Below are positions 54,414 through 63,478 of a DNA stretch of 64,000 nt, in pieces (within the stretch, counting starts at the first letter, position 1; every line of letters begins with the position of its first letter). Location: contig JAMZNZ010000002.1 in the NCBI GenBank assembly GCA_024178355.1, positions 539,501-603,500 of the forward strand, written 5' to 3'. A model generated the notes under the pieces. That model made no database searches and was not told the origin of the DNA. It saw only the letters and a list, made by a program, of their open reading frames with translations. The position numbers and the translations under genes are program-made. This DNA comes from Maricaulaceae bacterium EIL42A08. Lineage in GTDB: Bacteria > Pseudomonadota > Alphaproteobacteria > Caulobacterales > Maricaulaceae.

Positions 54414-55187
54414 TCAAGCCAACCGCCTGATCGACCCCGCATCCATACGGAACTGAAACAGATCGTCGATCTGGATGATGCGTCCGACCGCGTCGATGGG
54501 TTCGGCTACGTATTCCAGGATGGGCTGGACGAGCGCTTCGCCATCTGGGCCGGTGATCATCAGAGCGCGCTCACGTCCCTGACTGTCGCGAACGCCGAGA
54601 TAGGGCGGTACACCGCTGGCGATACACAAGGTGGCGCAGGCCTTGTGGCTAAGGCCTTCATTGGGGCGCATGGCCCCGAACCAGCATTTGGTATCCAGGA
54701 TCTCACCGGTGAGCTGAGCCTCGCCATGATCTGTGATGACGGGGTCAGGTAACGCGTCGATCGCCTCTGGCTCGATCCAGTCTGCCCCTGACGCTGTCGC
54801 GATCATGCGATAGCTGTCCCGCTCCAGCATGGAGCCATGCACCGTCGCACCACCCGCTTCAAACGAGATCGCCTCCAGCCGCTCTCGCGCGCCACACTTG
54901 GTCTCACAGCCCAGCAGCACTGTGCTTACCCGTCCCGCTTCAAACACCCGCATATGGGCGTAGGGTGCAGTGCTGACCATCCCTGTCAGCGAGACCTGCG
55001 TTCCCATATCCCAGCTGCCGCGCCCGCCGGAAGGTTGAACCTTTGCAATCGCATAGGCCATGCCGGACGTGATCAGCGTAGTCACTCCGCCAAAGGCGAG
55101 CATGAAACGCCGGTCCACAGACGCCATCCTGGCGTAGCCGACGAAGGGCTCGTCGCTCACGCGTGGCTTTAATGGGGGCTTGCTCAT
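54414..55187 (-). CDS. membrane-anchored Cys-rich protein of a redox gene cluster, function unknown
   Basis: 257 residues. A single membrane segment near the N-terminus (FMLAFGGVTTLITSGMAYAI) after a basic cytoplasmic stretch predicts a periplasmic domain. Two cysteine clusters stand out: LLGCETKCGARERL, and LDTKCWFGAMRPNEGL followed by HKACATLCIASGVPPYL. The latter block resembles sequences I have seen beside ferric-reductase/Rieske genes, but no domain name is certain. It overlaps the reductase-like gene by four bases (ATGA), so coupled expression is expected. Metal or haem binding by the cysteines is inference. Confidence 0.75.
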   Translation of the reverse strand: MSKPPLKPRVSDEPFVGYARMASVDRRFMLAFGGVTTLITSGMAYAIAKVQPSGGRGSWDMGTQVSLTGMVSTAPYAHMRVFEAGRVSTVLLGCETKCGARERLEAISFEAGGATVHGSMLERDSYRMIATASGADWIEPEAIDALPDPVITDHGEAQLTGEILDTKCWFGAMRPNEGLSHKACATLCIASGVPPYLGVRDSQGRERALMITGPDGEALVQPILEYVAEPIDAVGRIIQIDDLFQFRMDAGSIRRLA

Positions 55188-56242
55188 GGGGCATCCTCAC
55201 TCAGCGTGATGGGTTCAGACCGTGTTCCAGGCGGCAGGCCTTCGGCGCGCACCTGAACCCGCCCGTCGACCAGGCGCACCGGGTAGGTCGCGATCTTCTC
55301 GGTGAAGGGAGCCGGTGCGCGGCCATCCTCAAGCCTGTATTCCCAGCCATGCCAGGGACATACGACGCAGCCATCGCGCACATGCCCCTCACCAAGCGGT
55401 CCGTTCTGGTGGCGGCACACACTCGACAGGGCGGCGATCTGATTGCCATCGCGAAAGACGGCAATGCGCTCACCACCCTCCGGCGCGACAATGACCGCGC
55501 GGCCATCTGGAATGTCGTCCGGGGCCCCAGCATCAAGCCAGCCATCTTCAGGCTTGCGATCGGCCTGCCTGTCAGCGCGGAGCTCTTTCCAGCCGACTGC
55601 CAGATGCAGACAGATCAGTGAAAACGCCGCCCCGGAGACAGCATAGGCACTTAAAAGAAGCGTCTCCTCCTGAAGCGCGCCCAGCGCCAGATGACCAACC
55701 AGCAACGCATACGCCGGGTAGACGAGCATATGGATGAATTTCCAGACCGGCGCGCTTAACAGATCCAGCCAGAAATCATGGCTTGTAGCCGCCATCACAA
55801 ACAGGATCAGGAAAGCCCCAAGCCCAAGCGCTTCAAACGGAAATCCGTAGATCCGGTCATAGTTTGGATTAGTCGAGAGAAGCGATACGAAAATATTGGT
55901 ATCTGAAAATCCGTGGTACCAGACGACCACCAGGCTCGCGTGAATGAGCGCCAGGAAAAACACCGTCACCCCCATATGGCGGCGATTATAGAGCAACGGC
56001 TTGAAGCGGTCTGACAGCCGAGCGAGCGGGCCGATCGACAGCGTAATGAACAACAGCACGATGGCGGTCAGGCCAAAGGCTCTCAGCACCAGTTGAACGG
56101 GATGGTAGCTTTCACCCTCAGGCTGGGTCATGGCTGTCACGCTGATGAAAACTGCGATCATCGCAGCCATGCCAAACCACAAGATCACGTCATAGATGAG
56201 CTTGAAGCGGTTCCACTGGACGGCCTGATACCCTACAGTCAT
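55184..56242 (-). CDS. ferric-reductase-like membrane domain fused to a Rieske domain
   Basis: 352 residues. The first ~215 hold six membrane helices of ferric-reductase/MsrQ type; histidines in the helices (H101 in LALIHASL, H171 and H184 in FIHMLVYPAYALLVGHLAL) could bind haem b. The C-terminal ~120 residues are a Rieske [2Fe-2S] domain with Cys276-His278 in VCRHQNGPLG and Cys295-His298 in VVCPWHGWEY. So haem and iron-sulfur centres sit in one chain, suited to moving electrons between membrane and soluble partners. It overlaps both neighbours by four bases and belongs with the Rieske/FMN protein upstream. Confidence 0.88.
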   Translation of the reverse strand: MTVGYQAVQWNRFKLIYDVILWFGMAAMIAVFISVTAMTQPEGESYHPVQLVLRAFGLTAIVLLFITLSIGPLARLSDRFKPLLYNRRHMGVTVFFLALIHASLVVVWYHGFSDTNIFVSLLSTNPNYDRIYGFPFEALGLGAFLILFVMAATSHDFWLDLLSAPVWKFIHMLVYPAYALLVGHLALGALQEETLLLSAYAVSGAAFSLICLHLAVGWKELRADRQADRKPEDGWLDAGAPDDIPDGRAVIVAPEGGERIAVFRDGNQIAALSSVCRHQNGPLGEGHVRDGCVVCPWHGWEYRLEDGRAPAPFTEKIATYPVRLVDGRVQVRAEGLPPGTRSEPITLSEDAP

Positions 56243-56397
56243 AAGCTTGCCCCTTCAGTCTCAAAGAGCGCGGCGGGCGCATCCGGGTCGGTGCGATCAA
56301 TGGGCGTACGGGTGAGCGCGTAGCCAATAAAGGCGAGAAAGATGGGCGTAATCACCAGCCATATCGCAAGATGAAGGCGTCTAAGCGGGCGTCTCAT
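56239..56397 (-). CDS. very small single-span membrane protein in the redox cluster
   Basis: 52 residues from ATG 56397 to TGA 56239: basic start MRRPLRRLHL, one membrane helix IWLVITPIFLAFIGYAL, then a short acidic tail ending FETEGASL. Its start lies inside the 3' end of the 81-residue gene upstream (17-base overlap) and its stop overlaps the reductase start in ATGA, which argues that it is translated. It is probably a subunit or assembly helper of the putative membrane redox complex; no family is recognised. Confidence 0.75.
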   Translation of the reverse strand: MRRPLRRLHLAIWLVITPIFLAFIGYALTRTPIDRTDPDAPAALFETEGASL

Positions 56398-56626
56398 CTG
56401 ACACCTCCGCTTTGGCTCCGCCGATCAGACCGCGCACGAGAACAATTGGCCAAAGCACGACACTGGCTGGGAAAATCAGAATACGGAACTGCAATGGTGC
56501 CGCGGTTCGAGCACCGGCGGAGCTGCGCTTGAGCAACAGGGTTATAAAAACCAACCCGACCATAAGGCCGATGGCGAGATAAAGCCCCGCCAAGGAGACG
56601 ATCAGATCGGCGGTTTCAGCTGCCAT
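56381..56626 (-). CDS. small two-span membrane protein in the redox cluster
   Basis: 81 residues with two hydrophobic segments: LIVSLAGLYLAIGLMVGLVFITLLL and ILIFPASVVLWPIVLVRGLI, and a polar acidic tail. It begins three bases after the end of the Rieske/FMN gene and overlaps the 52-residue gene. Membership of the complex is inferred from this spacing; no family is recognised. Confidence 0.75.
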   Translation of the reverse strand: MAAETADLIVSLAGLYLAIGLMVGLVFITLLLKRSSAGARTAAPLQFRILIFPASVVLWPIVLVRGLIGGAKAEVSDETPA

Positions 56627-56629
56627 TGA

Positions 56630-58247
56630 TTACGCCCGCCCGGCCATGCCGCCATAATCGATCGCGGTAAGATCAGCCATCTCGCGCTTCCAGGTGGTCA
56701 GGTCGTGGGCGTTGAAATCTGACAGGCTGAAATGCCCGCACGCGCGCGCCATCACCTGCATCAGCTCCACACTCGCCTCGAAGAAATTCTTCAACTGGTT
56801 TGCCGATTTTTCCACGACGAGCCGATTAACGAGTTCTGGTTTTTGGGTTGCGATGCCAACCGGACAGCTATTGGTGTGACAGGCCCGCATGGCGATACAG
56901 CCCACCGCCTGCATGGCGGCATTGGAAACAGCAATCGCATCTGCGCCAAGCGCTAAAGCCTTGATGAAGTCTGCCGGCTTGCGCAGCCCGCCCGTGATCA
57001 CCAGCGAGACATCCGCGCGCCCTGCCTTGTCCAGATGATGCCGCGCTCGTGCAAGCGCGGGAATGGTCGGCACCGAAATATTGTCCCTGAAGATCACCGG
57101 CGCAGCCCCTGTGCCACCGCCGCGACCATCCAGAATGATATAATCGACGCCCACCTCGAGCGCCGCATCGATATCGGCTTCAATATGTTGCGCCGAAAGC
57201 TTGTAGCCGATCGGGATACCGCCGGTGCGATCACGAACCTCGTCGGCGAAGGCCTTGATCTGTGATGGGCTCGTCCACTCAGGAAAGCGCGCAGGAGAGA
57301 TGGCATCCTGGCCCAGCTTCAGGCCGCGGACCTCGGCGATCTCGCCATCAACTTTGTGCCCAGGAAGGTGGCCGCCGGTTCCGGTCTTTGCCCCCTGCCC
57401 GCCCTTGAAGTGGAAAGCCTGAACCTTTTCAAGCTTGTCCCAGGAAAAGCCAAAGCGTGCCGATGCCAGCTCATAAAAGTAGCGCGAGTTTGCTTCCTGC
57501 TCTTCGGGCAGCATGCCGCCTTCGCCTGAACAGATCCCTGTTCCTGCCAATTCCGCTCCTCGGGCCAGCGCCAGCTTGGCAGGCTTGGAAAGAGAGCCAA
57601 AGCTCATGTCAGAGACGAATAGCGGGATCGCCAGCTTCAGAGGTTTCTGGGCGTTAGGACCAATTACCACTTCAGTCGCGACGGGATCATCATCCAGCAG
57701 CGGAGGGCGGGCGAGCTGAGCGGTCAAAATCTGAATGTCATCCCAGTCAGGTAGCTCGGTGCGTGGGACGCCCATGGCATCGACCTGACCGTGGTGACCG
57801 GTCTTTGACAGCCCATCCCGGGCGTAGCTTTGAATAAGGCCCGCATAGGGTTCTGCAGGTTCTGATCCGGTATCCTGATAGTCCCCAAGATAGGCGTCTC
57901 GATCAAAGGGTTGCGGATTGGCGTCGTGCCATTTTCCGATTTCGTCCGCATCCACGCAAACCTGCTCGTCTTCAATCCAGGCATTGAATTTATGGAGCGC
58001 TTCGGCGTTGTCATACTCAGACACGCCGGTGTCGTAACGATAGTCCCAGTTATGAAGACCACAAATCAGGTTATGGCCCTCAACACGCCCATCCGACATA
58101 AGCGCCCCGCGATGGCAGGCAGCGGCCATAAAGGACTGAAACCTTGTCGTCATACCGCACGATGACCAGATCAACATTGGCCACACGGGCATGGGTGGGA
58201 TCACGATCCTTCAAATCGGACCATTTGATCAGCTGTGTTGCCCTCAT
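56630..58247 (-). pseudogene. Rieske plus FMN-binding glutamate-synthase-like protein, frameshifted
   Basis: The main frame gives a glutamate-synthase central domain with FMN-barrel motifs (DMSFGSLSKPAKLALARGAELAG, GEGGMLPEEQ, GQGAKTGTGGHLPGHKV, IILDGRGGGTGAAP) and a [3Fe-4S] signature CIAMRACHTNSCPVGIATQ. In front is a Rieske domain: the second ligand pair is ICGLHNWDY, but the first is split. From ATG 58247 the frame reads VSVLYGRC and then leaves; removing one base at ~58114-58115 gives RCLHRGALMSDGRVEG, restoring Rieske. This is either a real one-base insertion or a sequence error. No glutaminase domain is present, so it does not make glutamate by itself. Confidence 0.8.
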
Positions 58248-58344
58248 GACCCTCGGCCTTCCCTGTAAATCACCGATGGGCAGAGTGGCATTCACCGCTG
58301 GCGACCAACAAGCAAAAATCGCTCATGAAGCAGAAACGTGATCA

Positions 58345-58370
58345 GCGCGTGCCGGCATGCCGACACGCGC
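58345..58370 (-). terminator. long perfect hairpin after the DUF2145 gene
   Basis: On the reverse strand 58370-58345 folds into an 11-12 bp hairpin (GCGCGTGTCGG/CCGGCACGCGC with one G-U pair), ten bases past the DUF2145 stop. It lacks a T run, so termination is a positional inference. Confidence 0.5.
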
Positions 58371-58379
58371 TCACCAGAT

Positions 58380-59207
58380 CTAGAACTCCAATGCATCCAC
58401 CGGGCGGTCTGGATCATAGACCAGCTCCGTCACGTCACGAGCATAGCCATTCTGCTCCATGAAGTGCGCCATGGAGCCGAAGGTCGTTGTTACCACCGAT
58501 CCGCTCTGATCGCCGAATTGGACACGGCGATCGAAGACCGGTCCGAACAGACGCTCAAACACATTGAGACGCACACGGGTTGGCTCGAAATAAGCAGCAA
58601 GATTGACCTTCAACTGCTCGCGATCAGTTGTCTGCCAAAGGCCCGCCGCCAGAACATCGAGCAGGAATTCGTTACTGTTCTGGAACTCCGGATCGTGTGG
58701 GTTGGAGAGCAGGGAATAGCTGGCGTGATGGATATCCTCATACCTTTCAGAGGACATCACCTCCAGAATTCGGCGCTGCACCTCGGGCGTCGGGATGATC
58801 ACCGCGGCGTCCATCGTATACATGGGCAGGGTGAAATCGACGGGGAAATCCTGCATCAGATAAGACGCACGTGGATTGCCCTCCCCCGTCTCATTGCCAG
58901 CGTACAGGTTATAGACCGCATAGCCCTCAAAAGCCTCGGTTCCATCGATGCTTTGAAGCGGTTGATAGACCCAGAAACTCCCGTGGGTGTAGCGAATTCC
59001 ATCCGGGAGGCGGTCCCGATCCCGCCCGTTGCGGAAGACGATCGCAACACGCGCACCGCGATCGCCCAGATATTGCTCAATCTGCTTTGAGAAGGCTGCT
59101 GCACGCAAGACAGCCTCGGTGTCCTCATCGGCGTTGGCCAACGCCGCAATGGGAATTGTAACCAGCATTATGCAGGCACACATCAGCCCACGAAGGATCG
59201 GTATCAT
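58380..59207 (-). CDS. DUF2145-family secreted protein
   Basis: 275 residues with signal peptide (ACIMLVTIPIAALANA). The mature part matches DUF2145: RVAIVFRNGRDRDRLPDGIRYTHGSFWVY, YAVYNLYAGNE, LPMYTMDAAVIIPTPEVQRRIL and NSNEFLLDVLAAGL. The periplasmic function of the family is unknown. A tail ending DPDRPVDALEF closes it. The small Ala-rich gene lies 46 bases upstream on the same strand, likely its partner. Confidence 0.85.
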   Translation of the reverse strand: MIPILRGLMCACIMLVTIPIAALANADEDTEAVLRAAAFSKQIEQYLGDRGARVAIVFRNGRDRDRLPDGIRYTHGSFWVYQPLQSIDGTEAFEGYAVYNLYAGNETGEGNPRASYLMQDFPVDFTLPMYTMDAAVIIPTPEVQRRILEVMSSERYEDIHHASYSLLSNPHDPEFQNSNEFLLDVLAAGLWQTTDREQLKVNLAAYFEPTRVRLNVFERLFGPVFDRRVQFGDQSGSVVTTTFGSMAHFMEQNGYARDVTELVYDPDRPVDALEF

Positions 59208-59253
59208 GACCCTGTCCCTTCTTTCTCACACTATGGATGAAAGTGCTCAGACC

Positions 59254-59592
59254 CTAGTTACCAAGGTCCGGCAGAGGATCAGGCTGTCGCACCGCAACAC
59301 GATTGGTGACGGCTAGCGGCTCGTTGGCAAAGCGCAAGCCTTCTTCACCAGCCGCCGCGGCACTGGCCCCAACCGCTTCGGTGGTCAGCCCCACCAATGT
59401 GAGCGGAACCACAACCACGCCCACCGAAACCTTGAATCCGGCTTCAGTCAGCGCCGCCACGGACTCAGCGGATGCCACAGAGGCTTCAGACACAGCTACG
59501 CTGGCCTGACCTGCAGGGGTGGATTGTGCGTTAGCAGACGAAGTCGCCGCGACGAGCGCCACAGCAACAAAACCAGAATGGATTACAGACAT
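59254..59592 (-). CDS. small secreted Ala/Val-rich protein upstream of DUF2145
   Basis: 112 residues with signal peptide SVIHSGFVAVALVAATSSANAQ. The mature part is rich in Ala, Val and Ser (VAVSEASVASAESVAALTEAGFKVSVGVVVVPLTLVG) with a hydrophobic middle segment, and ends in a Pro/Asp-containing stretch. GGAGAC lies six bases before ATG 59592; an in-frame start at 59646 is less likely. No certain family; its place directly before DUF2145 suggests a two-gene unit. Confidence 0.6.
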   Translation of the reverse strand: MSVIHSGFVAVALVAATSSANAQSTPAGQASVAVSEASVASAESVAALTEAGFKVSVGVVVVPLTLVGLTTEAVGASAAAAGEEGLRFANEPLAVTNRVAVRQPDPLPDLGN

Positions 59593-59681
59593 CTTTGTCT
59601 CCGTTTCCATCCCTTCCCACGCGCACGGTGCAATGATGCACCGCACACGTCAAGGCATAACGAAGACGTTTCAACCGGGCG

Positions 59682-60329
59682 TTATGCCGCGACTGCGTCA
59701 GAAACTTTGAATTTGGCTTCGGTCTTCTCGGTGATCTCGGCCACGGTCACATCCGGAGCCAGCTCAATGAGTTCAAGCCCGTCTTCAACCACATCAAACA
59801 CACCCAGTGTCGTGATTATGCGGTCAACACAGGCCTTGCCCGTCAGCGGCAGCGTGCACTCCTTCAGGAGCTTGGGATCGCCCGCCTTGTTGGTGTGATC
59901 CATGATCACCACAACGCGCTGAACACCGGCCACCAGGTCCATGGCCCCGCCCATGCCTTTGACCATTTTGCCCGGGATCATCCAGTTGGCGATATCGCCC
60001 TCTTCAGAGACTTCCATCGCGCCGAGGATCGACAGATCGATATGTCCACCCCGGATCATCGCAAAGCTGTCGGCCGAGCTGAAATAGCTGGTCCGCCGCA
60101 GCTCGGTAATGGTCTGCTTTCCTGCATTGATCAGGTCAGCATCCACCTCATCCTCGGTTGGGAACGGGCCCATGCCCAGCATGCCATTTTCCGACTGCAG
60201 CGTGACGTCCATATCATCAGGGATGTGATTGGCCACCAGCGTCGGGATGCCGATGCCGAGGTTCACATAGAAGCCATCCTGCAGCTCCTTGGCTGCGCGT
60301 TCAGCGAGTTGGTCGCGTGTCCAAGCCAT
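59682..60329 (-). CDS. scoB: 3-oxoacid CoA-transferase subunit B
   Basis: Moves CoA from succinyl-CoA to acetoacetate, allowing ketone-body or butyrate-related carbon use. 215 residues; the catalytic glutamate is in [12 protein letters not shown], and the chain shows [48 protein letters not shown] and [15 protein letters not shown]. The start at 60329 follows the family N-terminus ([13 protein letters not shown]); a start at 60383 overlaps subunit A. It lies 13 bases after the subunit A stop. Confidence 0.95.
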   Translation of the reverse strand: MAWTRDQLAERAAKELQDGFYVNLGIGIPTLVANHIPDDMDVTLQSENGMLGMGPFPTEDEVDADLINAGKQTITELRRTSYFSSADSFAMIRGGHIDLSILGAMEVSEEGDIANWMIPGKMVKGMGGAMDLVAGVQRVVVIMDHTNKAGDPKLLKECTLPLTGKACVDRIITTLGVFDVVEDGLELIELAPDVTVAEITEKTEAKFKVSDAVAA

Positions 60330-60342
60330 GTTCGCCTCCGTC

Positions 60343-61035
60343 CTATTGGGTCGTGCGCTGTTCGATGCGCTTCTCGTGCTCACCCTTGATCAGGCGCTGC
60401 ACGAAAATTCCAGGGGTTTGGATGCAGTCAGGATCAAGCTCACCGACCTCCACGATCTCTTCCACCTCAGCGATGGTCACCTTACCGGCCGTCGCCATCA
60501 TCGGGTTGAAATTCCGGGCTGTTTTGCGGAAGACCAGATTGCCCTGCGTATCTGCTTTCCAGGCCTTCACGATGGACACGTCGGCGACCAGACCGGTCTC
60601 CATGATATAGGTCTCACCGTCGAAGTCCTTGTGCTCCTTGCCTTCAGCCACGAGCGTGCCGACGCCGGTCTTGGTGTAGAAGCCCGGGATGCCTGCGCCC
60701 CCTGCGCGGATGCGCTCGGCCAGAGTGCCCTGCGGATTGAATTCCAGCTCAAGCTCACCGTTGAGATACTGGCTCTCAAACGTCTTGTTCTCACCGACAT
60801 AGGACGAAATCATCTTCTTGATCTGGCGCGTGTGGAGCAGCAGGCCGAGGCCAAAATCATCCACGCCGGCATTGTTCGAAATGACCGTGAGATCCTTCGC
60901 GCCAGAATCGCGCAGCGCCAGGATCAGGTTTTCGGGGATCCCGCACAGACCAAAGCCACCTGCCATGACGGTCATGCCATCAAAGGTCAGACCATCAAGC
61001 GCTGCCTTTGCATCTGAGTAAATCTTATCAGCCAC
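60343..61035 (-). CDS. scoA: 3-oxoacid CoA-transferase subunit A
   Basis: Alpha subunit of the same enzyme, 230 residues. It shows [15 protein letters not shown], the alpha-subunit motif with CoA contacts, then [46 protein letters not shown] and [21 protein letters not shown]. It is first in the pair; a 70-base gap with a short inverted repeat (GCCTG-N7-CAGGC near 61072-61088) separates it from the gene upstream. Confidence 0.96.
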   Translation of the reverse strand: MADKIYSDAKAALDGLTFDGMTVMAGGFGLCGIPENLILALRDSGAKDLTVISNNAGVDDFGLGLLLHTRQIKKMISSYVGENKTFESQYLNGELELEFNPQGTLAERIRAGGAGIPGFYTKTGVGTLVAEGKEHKDFDGETYIMETGLVADVSIVKAWKADTQGNLVFRKTARNFNPMMATAGKVTIAEVEEIVEVGELDPDCIQTPGIFVQRLIKGEHEKRIEQRTTQ

Positions 61036-61105
61036 CGCTTAGCTCTCCTTGAAAGCTGTAAAAGTTCAACGCCTGTTTAATTCAGGCCTGTCCTATCGGG
61101 TTTGA

Positions 61106-62035
61106 TTACGAATTGCCAGCCTCAAGCTGTTCGGGCAAGCGTTCTCTGTATCGATCGATCTCAACGGCGAGCGCTCCACCGAAGAACATGACATAGCTCG
61201 TCCAGTACACCCACAGCAGGAAGACAATCAACGCGCCCAGTGGCCCATAGATGTTTGGATCAATCACAGCCGACACGTAAAGCGTGAAGCCCTTTGAAGC
61301 GGCAAGCCAGATCGCGGTCGCGACTCCGGCCCCGATAAGGGAGGCCCGCCAGCTGGTCTCCCCGGCCCTTTGCATGATGAACCGATAAAGCAGGCTCAAC
61401 GCCATCGCCATCGCCAGGCCGCCCACCGTCCACTCATTGATCATGCCCGCGGCTGCATCAGCGGCTTCGCTGCCCAGCATACGCAGCGCAGGGCGAATAA
61501 GGTTGGGAACCGTCAGGATGATCAGGTTCGCAGTCAGCAACAAGCCGCCACCAACGAAAACCGCGCCCATCGCCAGCAGGTTAAAGTGGAGGATGTTGCG
61601 AAGATCGCCACGGCGAGCGATCTGGTTGAGGCCGGCGATCACCGCTTTTGCTCCCCTCGCCGAAGCGAACACCGCAATGGCAAAGGCTATCGCGCCCTGA
61701 AACGTGAGTGAAACGCGAGAAGCGTTGGCGAGACCTGAAAGCTGCGCATTGAGAAAATTGTTGGCTGACGGTGGCAAAACACCTGCCAACTCAAGCTGGG
61801 TCATCTGCGCAACCGCATTCTCCGGCGAGAATAAAAGGCCATAGATCGACACGCCGACAAGGACGGCTGGAAACAAGGCCAGAAGCCCAAAGAAACCCGC
61901 GCCACCGGCAAACAGCATCACCTCACGCGCCATCATGCGATCCACCGCACGCACAATGATGCGGAGCGCGGCAATACCAGCGAGCCAGGCCCACACGGCT
62001 TTTACTGCAGAGATCAGTCGCGCTGCGCTCATCAA
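61106..62035 (-). CDS. YihY/BrkB-family inner-membrane protein
   Basis: 309 residues with about six to seven membrane helices (MLFAGGAGFFGLLALFPAVLVGVSIYGLLF, FQGAIAFAIAVFASARGAKAVIAGLNQIA, MGAVFVGGGLLLTANLIILTVP). The family run SARGAKAVIAGLNQIARR and the end GALIVFLLWVYWTSYVMFFGGALAVEIDRY match YihY/BrkB. Its biochemical role is unknown. Nothing recognisable lies in the 199 bases between it and the CoA transferase. Confidence 0.93.
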   Translation of the reverse strand: MMSAARLISAVKAVWAWLAGIAALRIIVRAVDRMMAREVMLFAGGAGFFGLLALFPAVLVGVSIYGLLFSPENAVAQMTQLELAGVLPPSANNFLNAQLSGLANASRVSLTFQGAIAFAIAVFASARGAKAVIAGLNQIARRGDLRNILHFNLLAMGAVFVGGGLLLTANLIILTVPNLIRPALRMLGSEAADAAAGMINEWTVGGLAMAMALSLLYRFIMQRAGETSWRASLIGAGVATAIWLAASKGFTLYVSAVIDPNIYGPLGALIVFLLWVYWTSYVMFFGGALAVEIDRYRERLPEQLEAGNS

Positions 62036-62234
62036 GCCCTCTTGGCGTTGGTCAGCGCATGGCGCGCCGGCCGGATAAAAGCCAGCCGACGCGCACCCGG
62101 ATTGGACCGGAATGCAACAACCGATTGGCGGGGACTGACATACGCCGAACCTGTTGCCGCGAAAACCTTTAGATCACGTCCTGGCTGAACCAGACTTGAA
62201 CCAGAGTTTCAGGTAGCGGCCTCAAAGGCCGACT

Positions 62235-63383
62235 TCAGGAAATATTCCCGTCCGCTTTCAAGGCGTCGATCTCGGCCGCTTCAAAACCCCAATCGCTAAG
62301 AATTTCATCACTGTCAGCACCCGGTGCAGGCGCTGGCCCTTGAACCGCTGACGGGGTTCTCGAAAAGCGCGGTGCCGCGGCTGACTGGGTCACGCCATCA
62401 ACCTCAGTAAAGGCATTTCGCGCCTGCATGTGCGGGTGTTTTGCAGCCTCTTCGGTATTAAGCACCGGTGCGAAACACACATCGCTGCCCTCAAGCAGCT
62501 CACACCACTCAGTCTGGCTTCGGGACTTGAAGGTCTCTTCGAAAGTCTCACGCATCGCTGGCCAGGTGGATCCATCATACTGGGCCTGCATGGCGGGGTG
62601 GTCTTTCAGCCCAAGCTTATCGATCAGCAGAGAGAAGAACTCCCCTTCCAACGGCGCAATGGACACAAATTTGCCATCGGCACACTCGTAGCAGTCATAA
62701 AATGGCGCGCCTCCATCAAGGAGGTTTTGCCCGCGCGGCTGGTTCCACATTCCAATGGCTGAGAGCTGGTGTACAGCCGCCATCAGGTGAGTGGTGCCGT
62801 CGACAATCGCTGCATCAACAACCTGACCCTCACCCGTTGACCTGGCGTGGTTCAGGGCTGCGAGCACACCCACAGCGAGATAAAGCGATCCGCCCCCAAA
62901 ATCGCCGACGACATTGAGCGGCGGGACCGGACGTTCTTTGGGCCCAATCCCATCGAGCGCGCCGGTCAAAGCGATATAATTGAGATCATGGCCGGCGGCA
63001 TGGGCAAGCGGACCATGCTGACCCCAGCCGGTCATGCGTCCATAAACAAGGGCTGGGTTGGCCTTCAGGCAGACGTCCGGCCCGAGGCCCAGGCGCTCCA
63101 TAACACCGGGACGATAGCCCTCAAGCAAGATGTCAGCTGACTTCAGAAGTTTCAGGCAAGCCTCTACCGAACCTTGTTTTTTCAGATTCACACCAATGGA
63201 TCTTCGCCCCCGAGCGAGGACCTCTGCCGGCCCGCCACCGCCAGCACCAGGGCGGTCCACGCGGATCACGTCTGCGCCGAGATCACTCAAGAGCATGGCG
63301 CAAAAAGGTGCAGGCCCCAGGCCAACAAATTCCACCACTTTAACGCCGTGCAAAGGCCCTTGTGCTTTCTTGGAGTCGATCAT
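62235..63383 (-). CDS. CaiB/BaiF-type CoA transferase, Amacr (2-methylacyl-CoA racemase)-like
   Basis: 382 residues from the chosen ATG. HGVKVVEFVGLGPAPFCAMLLSDLGADVIRVDRP is the Amacr N-terminus, SIGVNLKKQGSVEACLKLLKSADILLEGYRPGVMERLGLGP follows, then GRMTGWGQHGPLAHAAGHDLNYIALTGAL with the racemase His (HDLNY) and VGDFGGGSLYLAVGVLAAL. These match alpha-methylacyl-CoA racemase, used in branched-chain fatty-acid or sterol side-chain breakdown. Start 63383 fits the family; an earlier in-frame start at 63440 adds 19 residues. Consistent with the acyl-CoA dehydrogenase pair at 17-19 kb. Confidence 0.92.
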   Translation of the reverse strand: MIDSKKAQGPLHGVKVVEFVGLGPAPFCAMLLSDLGADVIRVDRPGAGGGGPAEVLARGRRSIGVNLKKQGSVEACLKLLKSADILLEGYRPGVMERLGLGPDVCLKANPALVYGRMTGWGQHGPLAHAAGHDLNYIALTGALDGIGPKERPVPPLNVVGDFGGGSLYLAVGVLAALNHARSTGEGQVVDAAIVDGTTHLMAAVHQLSAIGMWNQPRGQNLLDGGAPFYDCYECADGKFVSIAPLEGEFFSLLIDKLGLKDHPAMQAQYDGSTWPAMRETFEETFKSRSQTEWCELLEGSDVCFAPVLNTEEAAKHPHMQARNAFTEVDGVTQSAAAPRFSRTPSAVQGPAPAPGADSDEILSDWGFEAAEIDALKADGNIS

Positions 63384-63478
63384 GTTTGAAATCCAGGCTG
63401 CTGGGGAATCGAAGGAAAAAGCTTGTGGCATTGAATACACGACTCCACAATGCGACCGGAATAGCCCGTGGGGGGAGT

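Noticed and set aside
60289-61017. Forward-strand frame opposite the CoA-transferase subunits
   Set aside because: It overlaps scoA and scoB fully in antisense, with no recognisable domain.
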